Assembly (NCBI RefSeq): GCF_030272615.1
Contig: NC_081408.1
Coordinates: 622,410,476 to 622,474,475 of the forward strand
Direction of reading: 5' to 3'
Source of the DNA: Cryptomeria japonica
Taxonomy: Eukaryota; Streptophyta; Pinopsida; Cupressales; Cupressaceae
DNA length: 64,000 nt
This document shows, one piece after another, positions 23,130 through 33,972 of this stretch; position 1 is the first letter of the stretch, and every line of letters starts with the position of its first letter. The notes beneath the pieces were generated by a model. The model was not told the origin of the DNA and ran no database searches. It saw only the letters and a program-made list of their open reading frames with translations. A program made the position numbers and the translations under genes.

Positions 23130-24295
23130 ATGTTGGGGGTGAGTTAAACATGGATATGACTGAGGCTCATATTCCTGTTAAAGGAGTTGTCCAAAGGTTA
23201 CTTCCAGAAAAAGAATCAAAATATACTGTTGTCACGTTTGACGATCAGCGGGCCCAAATTCTTTTTGAATCATCAGGTATGGGTAATTATTTCATGCATG
23301 TTGATGATGGTTTAAAGGTTACTCCTGAGAGTGAAGGAGTCATTCCACTCAATAATGTTCCAGTTGATTGTGAAAGTAGTTGTGAAAGTAGTGTTATGGA
23401 ATCAGAAGGATCTTCAACTTCACAACAAGAAATTCTCGATTTTGATACTGTCAGCATTGGTAGTCCAGATGATGTTTGGACACTAGAGTTTGATGGTAGT
23501 TGTTCTTCTACCAGATCAGGAGCCGGTATTGTTATGGTTTCCCTTGAGGGTAATCTTTTCCATTTTTCCTTCAAATTGTAGTTCGATAACACAAATAACA
23601 TTGCTAAGTATGAATCACTCCTTTTGGGAATGAGTGTCACTCAAAAGAAGGGAATCAAGAACTTGCATGCTCAAGGAGATGTTGAGTTAATAGTCTGTCA
23701 AGTCAGGAACATATATCAAACAAGGAGAGAAAGGTTGCGGCACTATCGCAACCTTGTATGGGATCTAATAGAGGCTTTTGATGCTTTTGACATATCTGTG
23801 GTTTCCCGTGAATTCAACGATAGGGCTGACTCATTAGTAATATCAACAACTTCTTTGGTTCCTCACAAAGATTTTTCGGGATCAACTTATGTTGTTGAGT
23901 TAGTTTTCCAGCCAAGTGTTCCTAACAACTCTGATCATTGGCAAGTATTTAATGATGATCATCATGTAATAATTTTTTTGCAGACCGCTGACAATTTTGA
24001 TGATCTGTACTTTGAAGGTAGTCACTGCCCTTCAAAGGATGCAATTGAAAGTATTGATGCAAAAATGGGAGAAAATTTTCTGCAATTAAAATGAAACAAG
24101 ATCCCCAAGGGTTTGGTTTCGCTAGAAAAGATTTTTGACAAGCATGATCGCTATGTTAAGAAGCAACAAAGATCAGCTACAGGGTCAATGGAATATGAAC
24201 AAGTGAATATTGGGATTGAAGACAATCCAAAAATGATCAACATTGGAAAGTGTTGTTCACAAGGAGAAAGGCAAAAATTTGTTGCATTATTGTAG
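23130..24295 (+). pseudogene. Element A: protease end and extra (aRNH-type) RNase H upstream of reverse transcriptase
   Basis: Directly after element C the frame resumes. An RNase H fold is visible from about 23480 to 23860: LEFDGSCSSTRSGAGI, then NTNNIAKYESLLLGM, then LHAQGDVELIVCQV and EFNDRADSL. These give the expected D-E-D-D acidic residues. Tat-lineage gypsy elements are known to carry an additional RNase H. In element D the equivalent domain follows the first RNase H, but here it precedes reverse transcriptase. Stops: TAG 23579, TGA 24092 and TAG 24293, with no frameshift. Confidence 0.75.
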
Positions 24296-26532
24296 CAGTA
24301 TGTTGATGTCTTGGCATACTCCAATGAAGATCTAAATTCTTTTTGTCACGAAGAGCTCCGCCATGACATCCCATTGAAACTAGGTATTACACCTTTCCGT
24401 CAGAAGCAAAGGCAATACAACCCAAAGATCTCTGATACTATATTTTCTGAAGTACAAAAGATGTTGAAAGAAAGGATAATCTTCCCCATACACCATTCTT
24501 CTTGGATAGCCAATATGGTACCTGTACGTAAGAAGAATGGCAAAATTCAGATATGTGTGGATTTCTGAAACTTGAATCAGGCATCCTTGAAGGATAATTA
24601 TCCTTTACCTGTCATGGATCATGTCCTATAAGCTATTACTGGAGCAAAGATGATGTCCATGTTGGACGAATTTTTGGGTTATAATGAGGTAGAAGTTCTG
24701 GAGCAAGATCAGCATAAGACCACGTTTACTACACCTTGGGGTACCTTTGCATATCGCAGGATGCCTTTTGGATTAATAAATGTGGGAGCAACTTTCCAAC
24801 ATGCAATGGACTTGGCCTTCCAAAGTTTTCTTGGTAAGTTCATTGTGGTCTATTTGGATGATTTGATAGTTTATTCTAAGGAACGTCAAGATCATTTTTC
24901 CCACCTACAACGAGTCTTAGAAAAATGTCGTCAGCATGGAATTTCTCTCAATCCCAAGAAATCTATTTTTGGTGTCACTGAAGGCAAGCTGCTTGGGCAT
25001 ATTGTTTTGAAGGAAGGTATAAAAATTGATGCGGAAAGGGTAAAAGCTATTTGTGACCTTTCCTTGCCAACAAGTAAGACTGTTGTTCATTCTTTCTTTG
25101 GTAAAGTAAATTTCCTGCAAAGATTCATTCCAGACTTTGCTGAACAGACTCATCATTTAGTTAATATAATGAAAGGTAATTCTCTCTTCAAATGGACTCT
25201 CGAAGGAAAGAAATCTTTCCATCAGATCAAGGAAGCCATGGCAAATGCTCCAGTTTTAGTATGCCCAGATTATACCAAAGAGTTCATTATGTATAGCTAT
25301 GCATCAGATCATACTTGTTCGGCTATACTAATGCAGAGAAATAATGAAGGTTTGGAATCACCTATTGCATTCATGAGTTATCCGCTAAAGGCTCATGAGT
25401 TGAAATACTCAGAAATGGAGAAGCATGCTTTTGCCGTGGTGAAAGCAGTTAAACATTTTAGGTTTTATATTCTGAATTCGCATGTCATTGCTCTTGTTCT
25501 TGATGCTGTTGTCAAGTCGATTCTGACACAACAAGAGTTTGGAACTAAAAGGGGCAACTGGGTTGCCAAGATTCAAGAATATGATATGGAAATCAAGCCC
25601 ACTAAGTTGGTTCATGGAAAAGGTCTATGTCAGTTGATAGCTGACAACAAACCAATAGATCAAGTGGTGCTTGAAAATGAAGGTATTAATCATGATCTTC
25701 CTCATGTTCTATTTGTTAGCACTACTTATGAGTGGTATTCCAACTTGGCATATCTCTTAACATATGGAGATTGTCCTACACACATGTCAAGGAAAGAAAA
25801 GTGAACCTTAAAGCTTAAAGCAGTGAATTTTGTCCTATGGGATAATGGTTTGTACAAGAAGGGTCTGGACGGCAATTTCCTACACTGCATGGACAAACAA
25901 CAACAAGTAAGATTACTTCAAGCTTTTCATGATCTTGCTTGTGGAGGACATTTTTCTACCCCTATTACTGCACACAAGATCTTGCGTGCTAGATACTACT
26001 GGCCAACATTGTTCAAAGATACATACAGTTGGGTTCGCAAGTGTGAGCAATGTCAACAATTTGTTGGTAAGCCCAAATTAGCTACACTCCCTCTTAAACC
26101 AGTAGTAATTGAAGAGCCTTTCCAATAGTGGGGATTGGACTTCATTGGACCTGTCAATCCAACATCAAGTGTAGGTCACATATATATCCTCATAGCAATG
26201 GATTACTTCACCAAGTGGGTGGAGGCAATTCCAACTAAGCAATCTACCTCGGCGGTGGTTTGTCAATTTCTAAAGGAGAACATCATCTCAAGGTTTGGTG
26301 TTCCTCATAAGATAGTAGCTGATAACACTTCATGTTTTTCATCTTATGAGATAATTGAATTTTTCTTTGAGCATGGTATTACTCTTTCACACTCATCTAA
26401 CTATTATCCACAAGGAAATGGTCACGCCGAGTCAAGCAACAAGAATCTGGTTACTATTATGAGGAAGCTTGTTGATGAGAAATAACGGACTTGGCATAAA
26501 GCTCTTTATGATGCGCTATGGGCGGATCATAT
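24296..26532 (+). pseudogene. Element A reverse transcriptase, RNase H and integrase (first part)
   Basis: All in one frame. Reverse transcriptase: KERIIFPIHHSSWIANMVPV, TPWGTFAYRRMPFGL and the catalytic YLDDL near 24855. RNase H: CSAILMQRNNEGLESPIAF and LKYSEMEKHAFAVV. Integrase: zinc region HDLACGGHF...CEQCQQ (about 25930-26060), then WGLDFIGPV, VADNTSCF and NGHAESSNK, which supply the D, D and E residues. Stops only: TGA 24566, TAA near 24629, TGA 25802, TAG 26126, TAA 26483. The gene is cut at 26532 by element D and continues at 42757. Confidence 0.85.
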
Positions 26533-27316
26533 TGTAGACACCTAAAATTGTCCAGTCTAATTAAATAAATATTTTATTTATTTAATTATCTAAGCCTAAT
26601 TCTTCTATTAATTAAATAAATCTTTATTTATTTAATTCATTCATTTATCCTCTTCTAGCCTTATTTCTCATTTAAATAAATACATTTATTTATTTAAATT
26701 ATCCTTTTCCTAAATTAAATAAATATTTTATTTATTTAATTATCCCATTTCTTCTATTAATTAAATAAATCTTTATTTATTTAATTAATTCATTAGCCTT
26801 TTCTACACATGACACATGTCATTCATCTCTTAATTCCTACACTACCTACCCCTTTCATTATTTTGGTATTTCTTTTACCTACCCTCTAATCTTAGCCGAC
26901 CTCTCTTTTTACACCTCTCAATCTTATCCCTCCATTTCATATTGTGTCTTCTATTTAAGGAGATGCCTTCTTCATTGTCAAACCCTAATGTCTAATCACT
27001 CATCCTAACAACTTGATCACTTGACTACACTACGATCCTACTTGCAACCACATTCCATTCTTTGTTGAGCTCTTGTGCACATAAAATCTGAGAGAAAAAA
27101 TATCAAGCAAGATCAATGGAGATAGGAAGAATGAAGATCAAAACCCTATTGGACATGTGATGGTATAATCTTTGTGATTTCATTTTATTTGGATTGTCTT
27201 AGGTAATCTTCATATGTTATGGTGGATCTTTGTTGATTGTTAGGCTAGGGTTTTGTGGTTGAATTCATTTAGCCTTTCAATATTGTTATTATTGTTATCC
27301 ATTTTCACCATATACA
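26533..27316 (+). repeat. Element D 5' LTR
   Basis: Starts TGTAGACACC and ends CACCATATACA. Same length as the 3' LTR. The first 270 bp are a palindrome array. The downstream part contains CTTCTATTTAAGGAG (about 26949), a TATA-like site. Confidence 0.95.
26560..26800. repeat. Five AT-rich palindromes in the element D LTR
   Basis: Five palindromes with arms AATTAAATAAA/TTTATTTAATT or AATTTAAATAAA-type variants, about 45-60 bp apart, separated by unrelated pyrimidine-rich spacers. The same array is at about 41995-42235. It occupies the same place (5' end of U3) as the arrays of A and B. Confidence 0.88.
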
Positions 27317-27319
27317 TAT

Positions 27320-27336
27320 TGGCACGCCCGGTGGGA
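27320..27336 (+). other. Primer-binding site of element D
   Basis: TGGCACGCCCGGTGGGA, four bases after the LTR end. The TGG start and the position fit a tRNA primer; the tRNA species is not established here. Confidence 0.7.
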
Positions 27337-27424
27337 CTCTTGTCCCTTTGCATTTAACCTTTTTGTTGCAGATTTTGCATTTTTGAAGTTGCAGATCGGA
27401 CATTTTTTTTCGACAACATTTTAG

Positions 27425-27660
27425 GTTTTTCCGCGTCTGTGAACTTTCGGATCACGTCTCTGAGTTTCAGGAGCGTCTATGGATACTGGAGCCGCGTCTG
27501 TGTATTTGACAAGTTTTATTTTGCAGGTCTCAGACAGGAGCATCTGTGTTTCATAAGCGCGTCTGTGTTGTTTCTGCTCGCGTCTGTGTCCAAGAAGGGC
27601 GTCTGTGATTTTTGGCTGCATCTGTGTCGGGGGTAACAGCGTCTGTGTTTTGAATGTTTC
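27425..27660 (+). repeat. GCGTCTGTG array 1 in the element D leader
   Basis: About ten copies of GCGTCTGTG or one-base variants (GCATCTGTG, GCGTCTATG, ACGTCTCTG) at about 20-30-bp spacing in the sense leader. Confidence 0.85.
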
Positions 27661-29517
27661 AAAATTTTCAAATTTTCTTTGATTCAATTTTCGGATTTCG
27701 CACTTAGGGTTTTAGATCTGGTTTATTTTTGGACTAACCCTTTCAGATCTAGCTAACTAAGTTTGTGCAGCTTGTCTTGGAAGCAAAAACGTTTTGGTTG
27801 AAGGCCCCTCTTTCACAAAGTCTTTTGGGTTTCTAAAATTTACCTAACTTGTGTGCTTGCAGGAAGGGGTGATCATTTGAAACAACCCAAACTACTAAAA
27901 AAATTTGTTGCAGGTCCTTGGCTAGGGTTTTGAAATTTTGTTGTGTGCCTTGTTTTCATAGATTAGCAAACACTTCCATTGGTGCACTAAAATTGAATCA
28001 TTGTCTTTTGTGTCTTGAGCAATAGGCTCTTTTTGTTTAATCTTTAGAGGGCCTGTCTTCCCGTGTGGTCATTAGGACTACTAGTGAGAAGAGAACGACC
28101 CAAGTGGTAGCAAAAGAAAAGCCATATTCTTCCAAACCACTATAAATAAATATATTCATGGTGAAAACTATGAATAACGTGTGCTGATTAGTTCATACCG
28201 ACACTATGTCTCCCCATAAACCCGTTTGATCAAATTTATTTGATCATTTGTAGGGCGTAACCCCTACCGGCTGGGAGCCTTCTGTATTTACAGAGCTGAA
28301 AGTGCCGCATGTTTGGCCACACGAGCGGATGCCCTTACTAGCACCTTTTTGTTTTAGAAGCCCAAATCCTTCTAGTTGTTGGGGGAGGAGGTCGGACCTC
28401 TGGTAGCAGCCCACACACATACGGTTCTTAGTAGAGATACAAAGTTCACCATGGGGAGTTTTCATGGGGACTAATGCTTGGCTGACCCGAGAAGTGAGTG
28501 CCGAGGGTGGAGCCAGTGAGGTCAAGCATCTAAGTATCCGCTCTGAATAGCGTAGCCTCGGGGGTAAAACCCTATGTGGGATCAACAACTATTGTCTTGG
28601 CTAGCCATAAGAATTGTGCTTGTCTTATGTTAAACATTCAAACATTCAAGACCAAACAACAAAATATTGTGTCTTTTGTGTCTTCAAGTGTATGCAAAAC
28701 AATTTTACATCAAACAACACACTTTTCTTGGAGTCATTTTGAGTCTAAACACTTGCAAACATTGAGTCCTCATCAACATTATGTCCTCTTGTCATGAAAA
28801 ACAGTCAAACAGTCGGATTTGGTCACAACAAAACAACTTCACAGATTGGAAAAATTGCACGAAGTTTACAGAAACGCGTCTATGTCTGTTTTACCCACGT
28901 CTGAGTCATATAAACGCGTCTGTGAAGGGCATAATAGCGTCTGTGTGTCTAGCAGCATTTGTGTCGAACAGAGACACGTCTGTGTCTGGGAATTGCATCT
29001 GTTAAGTATACAGAAGCGTCTGTGTCCAGAATTGAAAATTTTTACAGTCCAGCAAACAAAGGAAATCAGTTTTGGAATACTTGAGCTTCCTAGGTTGTTT
29101 CTTCAGGTTTCATCTAGCATTCAATCTGTCCTTGGGTCTCACATAGTCCATCATTGCTTCATATCTCATTTTACATTCATAATTGTCTAAACTTGAGTCA
29201 AAAGGTCATTTTCTTGTCCTCATCATACTTTGTCAACACACTACATACAACTACACTTTGCTAAGTGGTTCCTCATCAAGGTTTCTTACCTTTGAGTCTC
29301 ATTTGGTCTTACTTAGAGTCAAGGTCAGCTTACCTCATCAAGAGAAACTATCATCTCTTTGGAAGTCACACCTACTCTACTACTTACATACTTGGTCTTA
29401 CACTTTGGACATTGCAAGTACACCTCAAGATTCATTTACACTCCATACAACTCTTGGTCTTTCATACTCTTTTCATTTTTCATCTAGTCTCTTACATCTT
29501 GGTCAAACACCTAGTTC
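27661..29517 (+). other. Element D untranslated leader
   Basis: About 1.9 kb without a credible gene. A second GCGTCTGTG array (28874-29025, about eight copies) lies here, as do pyrimidine-rich stretches with CTTACTT-type repeats before the gag ATG. The region probably includes the packaging signal (inference from position). Confidence 0.6.
28874..29025 (+). repeat. GCGTCTGTG array 2 in the element D leader
   Basis: About eight copies of the same nonamer as array 1, including CGCGTCTGTG, AGCGTCTGTG and CACGTCTGTG variants, about 1.2 kb downstream of array 1. Confidence 0.8.
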
Positions 29518-31959
29518 ATGGTTGAAACCTGTCTTCAAAAATATAGGAGAAAAGCTAAAGAAGCTCAAGAGTCCGCAAACATGAGTTCTTATGAGTATGA
29601 CAATGATTTATTTTTCAATCCTGAGCACACTACATTGCCTGACATGGATGTTTATAGAAACATTCCAAATGTGGAAAATGCAAACACTACAAACAACAAT
29701 GCTACACACAATGACAATGTGGACAACTTTTCAATACAATTAGCAGATGTAGAAGAATCCATTATGAATCCTCATTTCAATAGATTGGTTGAAGAAATAA
29801 TGAGGAGGGATCGACAATACTTTTTACACATGATGGCACAAAGTGGAGCTAAAATACCTCATGACTTTGATATGTCTCAACTTATGGAAAACCAACCCTC
29901 GCAACAAACTCACTCCAACATGGATCAAAGGAGACCTAATAGTGGAGGAAATAGAGGACCGCATATGGTACCTGAATCACCATCAGCTTTGCTTCAAAAA
30001 CCAGAAGTCCCACATACACATGCTCAAACGTATGATACTTACCTTCGAAGACCATTATGGAAGCCTTATGCAGATAGATATGCTCAATCACATGCTCAAG
30101 CTATGGATCAATCAAAACAATTGGACATTCAAAGGCATGCTCAAAATTTGGACACAAGGAAACCTCATGTCAAATTTGGGGGCAATACATTAGAACACGA
30201 CATGCCTATAGAATATGGTATACATGTACAAAATAGATATGGGGTTCCTCAACATGAAGCTATACCAAGTGCTCCCTATATGCCGCATCAATATAGACCT
30301 CCTCCATATGAACATGTCTATGATCAATATCATCCATACATGCAACAAGCTCCTCCTCAAATTGGTGTCTCAAACATGGGGTATGCTACAAGAAATCGAT
30401 CACCACCTAAGAATAATTTGGAGCAACAAATCAGAGATTTACAAAAGAAAATGGAGGACATGAGTACACCAAAACCAACATACACTATGAGAGACATATG
30501 TCCTTATCCATTTGATAAGAGCATTCCAATGCCTCCATTTCCTGCACACTTTGTGACGCCAAAATTTGACAAGTATAGAGGAAAAGGAGACCCCAAGGCA
30601 CACATACGACAATTTTTCACAGCTTGCATTGAGGTAGCGGCAGAAGAAACATATTTGATGAGGTTGTTCCCACAAAGCTTAGGTGATCAAGCTATGGAAT
30701 GGTTCTCTCAATTACCACCTGGTATTAAGTCATGGGGTGACTTAGCAGAGGCATTTATTCAGCATTTCTCCTACAATATGGAAACAGATATCTCAATCAC
30801 TACTTTGTGCAATACTAAGCAAAAGGAGGGAGAATCTTTTGCGTCATTTTTACAAAGATGGAGAAATCTAGCTAGCAAATGCTCTTGCGAAATCCCACAG
30901 AAACAAATGGTAGAAATGTTCACTCAAAACGTTAACAAGGACATTGGCTATGATCTAAGGAAAGCTTGTTTGTCCACCTTCAAGGATGTTATTGAAAAGG
31001 GCTTAGCAACAGAAAAGGTCTTAATTGAACAAGGAGTCATTAAGATATTCAAGGAAAACAAAGATGACTTTAAAGGAAAAGACAAGCCAAGATTTTGGAA
31101 TAAAAACAAGAACACAGTCAATGATGGTGTTGTTGATGCCAATACAGTGAGACCCAAATTCATCTTTTCAGGATCAAGTTCTACAAACAATCAAGTGAAT
31201 ACTCAAACAACTTCAAGATCACGAAGGAAGTACACTCCATTGGGAGAACCACTTGAATCAGTCTTCAAAAAGCTTGTGGCAAATAAAGTGATCATAGTTC
31301 CAGATTTTCCTCCATATGAACCAAAGGTTAAACCAAATTGGTGGAATGATGATGAGTATTGTGAATTCCATAAGAGCAAGGGTCATAAGATAGGAAATTG
31401 TCATCGACTGAAGAACATTGTGCAAGATCTCAGTGATAGAGGTGATATTGAGATTGAGGGACACTCATCCAATCAAGAACATGAGATGTTTAAGGAACCA
31501 TTCCCAAAGCATGACAAAGGAAAAGCCAAAGTCACAGATGATCAAGCCAACTATACTAGAGTACCTCACAACTATGACTCAACTATCAATCACATCTTGA
31601 TGGACAATCATATCTCTACTATTACCATCAAGAACAAAAATCCTGAGAATCCTCCTCAGAGACCCAAGATTGTCCTAAAAGGTGTTGGATCTTCTTCCGA
31701 GCATACCTCTGAATGTCATGTTACAACTCGTCGAGGTAAAATTATGTTGCCAGGTGCCTCCATTAAAAATACCGCTTCTTCATCAACCAAGCCTGAGTAT
31801 GACCTTGTAGAACAGTTAGGGAAGACACCCGCGCTCATATCCATTCTTGAGCTCCTACGCATATCCCCCGCTCATAAAGCTATTCTTGACAAAATCTTGA
31901 GAGATACTGCAATTCCTACTGATCTGAATGTGGACCAGTTTCAAGCCATGGTGGGATAA
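29518..31959 (+). CDS. gag: Element D Gag polyprotein (813 codons, open)
   Basis: An open frame from the ATG at 29518 to a TAA at 31957. The N-terminal 260 residues are Gln/His/Pro-rich. Capsid (about residues 340-520): FDKYRGKGDPKAHIRQFF, LFPQSLGDQAMEWFSQLPPG, FIQHFSYN, EGESFASFLQRWRNLA and EMFTQN, the standard retrotransposon gag pattern. A zinc-finger-like CEFHKSKGHKIGNCHRLKN lies near residue 620. The final TAA lies in the same frame as protease, and the next codons continue protein sequence (LSIPHSLTF), so the stop may be a Gln-to-stop change in a formerly longer Gag-Pol. The gag alone is undamaged, unlike the rest of the element. Confidence 0.9.
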   Translation: MVETCLQKYRRKAKEAQESANMSSYEYDNDLFFNPEHTTLPDMDVYRNIPNVENANTTNNNATHNDNVDNFSIQLADVEESIMNPHFNRLVEEIMRRDRQYFLHMMAQSGAKIPHDFDMSQLMENQPSQQTHSNMDQRRPNSGGNRGPHMVPESPSALLQKPEVPHTHAQTYDTYLRRPLWKPYADRYAQSHAQAMDQSKQLDIQRHAQNLDTRKPHVKFGGNTLEHDMPIEYGIHVQNRYGVPQHEAIPSAPYMPHQYRPPPYEHVYDQYHPYMQQAPPQIGVSNMGYATRNRSPPKNNLEQQIRDLQKKMEDMSTPKPTYTMRDICPYPFDKSIPMPPFPAHFVTPKFDKYRGKGDPKAHIRQFFTACIEVAAEETYLMRLFPQSLGDQAMEWFSQLPPGIKSWGDLAEAFIQHFSYNMETDISITTLCNTKQKEGESFASFLQRWRNLASKCSCEIPQKQMVEMFTQNVNKDIGYDLRKACLSTFKDVIEKGLATEKVLIEQGVIKIFKENKDDFKGKDKPRFWNKNKNTVNDGVVDANTVRPKFIFSGSSSTNNQVNTQTTSRSRRKYTPLGEPLESVFKKLVANKVIIVPDFPPYEPKVKPNWWNDDEYCEFHKSKGHKIGNCHRLKNIVQDLSDRGDIEIEGHSSNQEHEMFKEPFPKHDKGKAKVTDDQANYTRVPHNYDSTINHILMDNHISTITIKNKNPENPPQRPKIVLKGVGSSSEHTSECHVTTRRGKIMLPGASIKNTASSSTKPEYDLVEQLGKTPALISILELLRISPAHKAILDKILRDTAIPTDLNVDQFQAMVG

Positions 31960-33972
31960 CTTTCCATTCCACATTCCCTTACATTCACAGAAGCCGATGA
32001 TGCCTCCATAAGTCAGCCACATAATGCACCACTACATGTTGAAGCCTTCATACACAAACATCGAATAAAGCGAGTCCTGATAGATGGAGGAGCTGGTCTA
32101 AACATTTGTACATTGAGCACCATTAAACAATTGGGATATTCTAATAAAGCTGTGAATTCGACAAATCAAATCACCATCAAGGCATATGATGATGAAGAGC
32201 TCTCATCCAAGGGCACAGTCACCTTACCTCTAAGAATTGGGCCAGTCACAAAGGATGTGGTTTGTCAAGTCCTAGATCTGGATCTCACATACAACATATT
32301 GCTAGGACGTCCTTGGATTCATGAAATGAGGGCAGTCCCATCAACATATCATCAATGCATTAAGTTTCCTCATAATGGAGTCGAGGTAACAGTTAACGGT
32401 GATCCTAATCCGTTCATATATTGCAATAACCTGAGATCACATACTGAGACCATCATTCCCAATAATCGTGAGGCTGTTCCTTCTTCGGCATACATTGACC
32501 CTGAGTCATTGAAACCTTCGACATCAAAACAAGGTGAACTTAAAGGCAAATTTCAAGAAAAAGGCATGGGAGAATACACTTTAAATCAAACAATGTATTT
32601 ACAACAAGTCATGAGCTCTCCAAAAGAATATGGAAGGCCACATCCTAACAAGCAAATATCCATCATGATACTCAAATGGGATCCTACTATCTTTCAAAGA
32701 TGGGGCGAACTAGAAGAGGAAGATTTATACAAAATGCTTTACAAAGACATTGAAGATGACGCACAAGATCAGATCAATATACCCTGTGAGAAATATGGCA
32801 AAGGCTTCAAGATTCTACAAAAATTTAGGTATGATGGAAAAAGCCCTCTTGGGTTACGCAAATAAGGCGTCATGGAGCCCTTACACCCTGAATTGACTGT
32901 AAAAAGGGAACGCTCAAAGGGACTTGGTTTTCTGACTTCCAAGATCCACACTAAAAGGACAGAAGGGGCATCACAAATCAAAGTTGCCAAAATTCAACAA
33001 GAGGATTACTATTCCACAGATTCCAATGAATGGGAATGGGGTTCAGACAAATCCTCCAGTGATTATGAGCTCACCGAGACATTCAGAGAGCCAAATGAAC
33101 CCATAGAAGAAGAGGAATTTTATAAAAAGTTCAGAGTTGGTCAAGAAACAACCCATAAGGATTCCGCACAGTCTTCGTCTCAAGGTCTTAGGTCGAAATC
33201 ACATAGGATGAGGACACCTGTCCTGGAAGGCGCTACTAGTGACGACAATTTGGATTCGCTTGCAATCAAAACTAATGAGGAGAGTTCCATCGATGACCTC
33301 AACAATTGCCTCGATATACCTGAGTATAACCACATCTTCACTCTTAGCCCCGCAAACTCCGAAAACATTAAAGGCCTTCCCCTTATTCACCACCAACTCA
33401 TTGACTGGGATTATGAAGGACCAGCACAATTTGACACATTTCAAAATGACGAAGCTATTAATGACTATCTTGGCATACGAGATGATCTTCCCCCTGGGGA
33501 CCACAAAGTAGGATACACTATAGAACTCAACAACATGGCATATTTTGGTGAGGGTGTCGGACCTTCCAGTCGCAAAAATGTGAAAATAAGAACAAATCAA
33601 GGGTCTTATGGCGAAAACCACACTATGGCGCTATCTGATTCCAAAAAAGTAAAAAGAAAGGACGTATCTGAGGGTGAAAACCTCTCTGAGGCACCCGAAG
33701 ATGGAAGGCTCGACATTCTCCCAGCATCATATGAGGAAAAATCATCCATGTTGGTAGAGGAGACTATCAAAACAAACATTGGTATAGAAGAGGTTCCACA
33801 CAACATATTCCTGGCTCAATCATTGACAGAGTCCGAAAGGTCAAAATTCATAAGCTTCTTCAAAGAACGACAAATCAACTTTGCATGGTCATACGCTGAT
33901 ATGCCTGGACTAGATCCGGATTTGGTAATGCATCATTTGATAGTCAAATCGGGGGCAAAGCCAGTGAAATAG
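31960..33972 (+). pseudogene. pro: Element D protease and G-patch region
   Basis: Same frame as gag. The protease active site reads VLIDGGAGLNI (about 32076), DGG in place of the usual DSG/DTG; element E has the similar LIDGGASLNI. The C-terminal helix is NILLGRPWIHEM (about 32293). A G-patch follows: YGKGFKILQKFRYDGKSPLG, a TAA at 32863 where the G-patch consensus has Gln, then GVMEPL and RSKGLGF. Protease plus G-patch is known from some retroviruses and plant gypsy elements. A variable acidic linker leads to reverse transcriptase. The TAG at 33970 ends this segment. Confidence 0.85.

Noticed and set aside
12012-27336. tRNA genes at the primer sites
   Set aside because: Only the 12-18-base complements of tRNA 3' ends are present, not tRNA genes.
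27421-29584. Small frames in the D leader
   Set aside because: Short, without domain features, overlapping repeat arrays; most simply leader.
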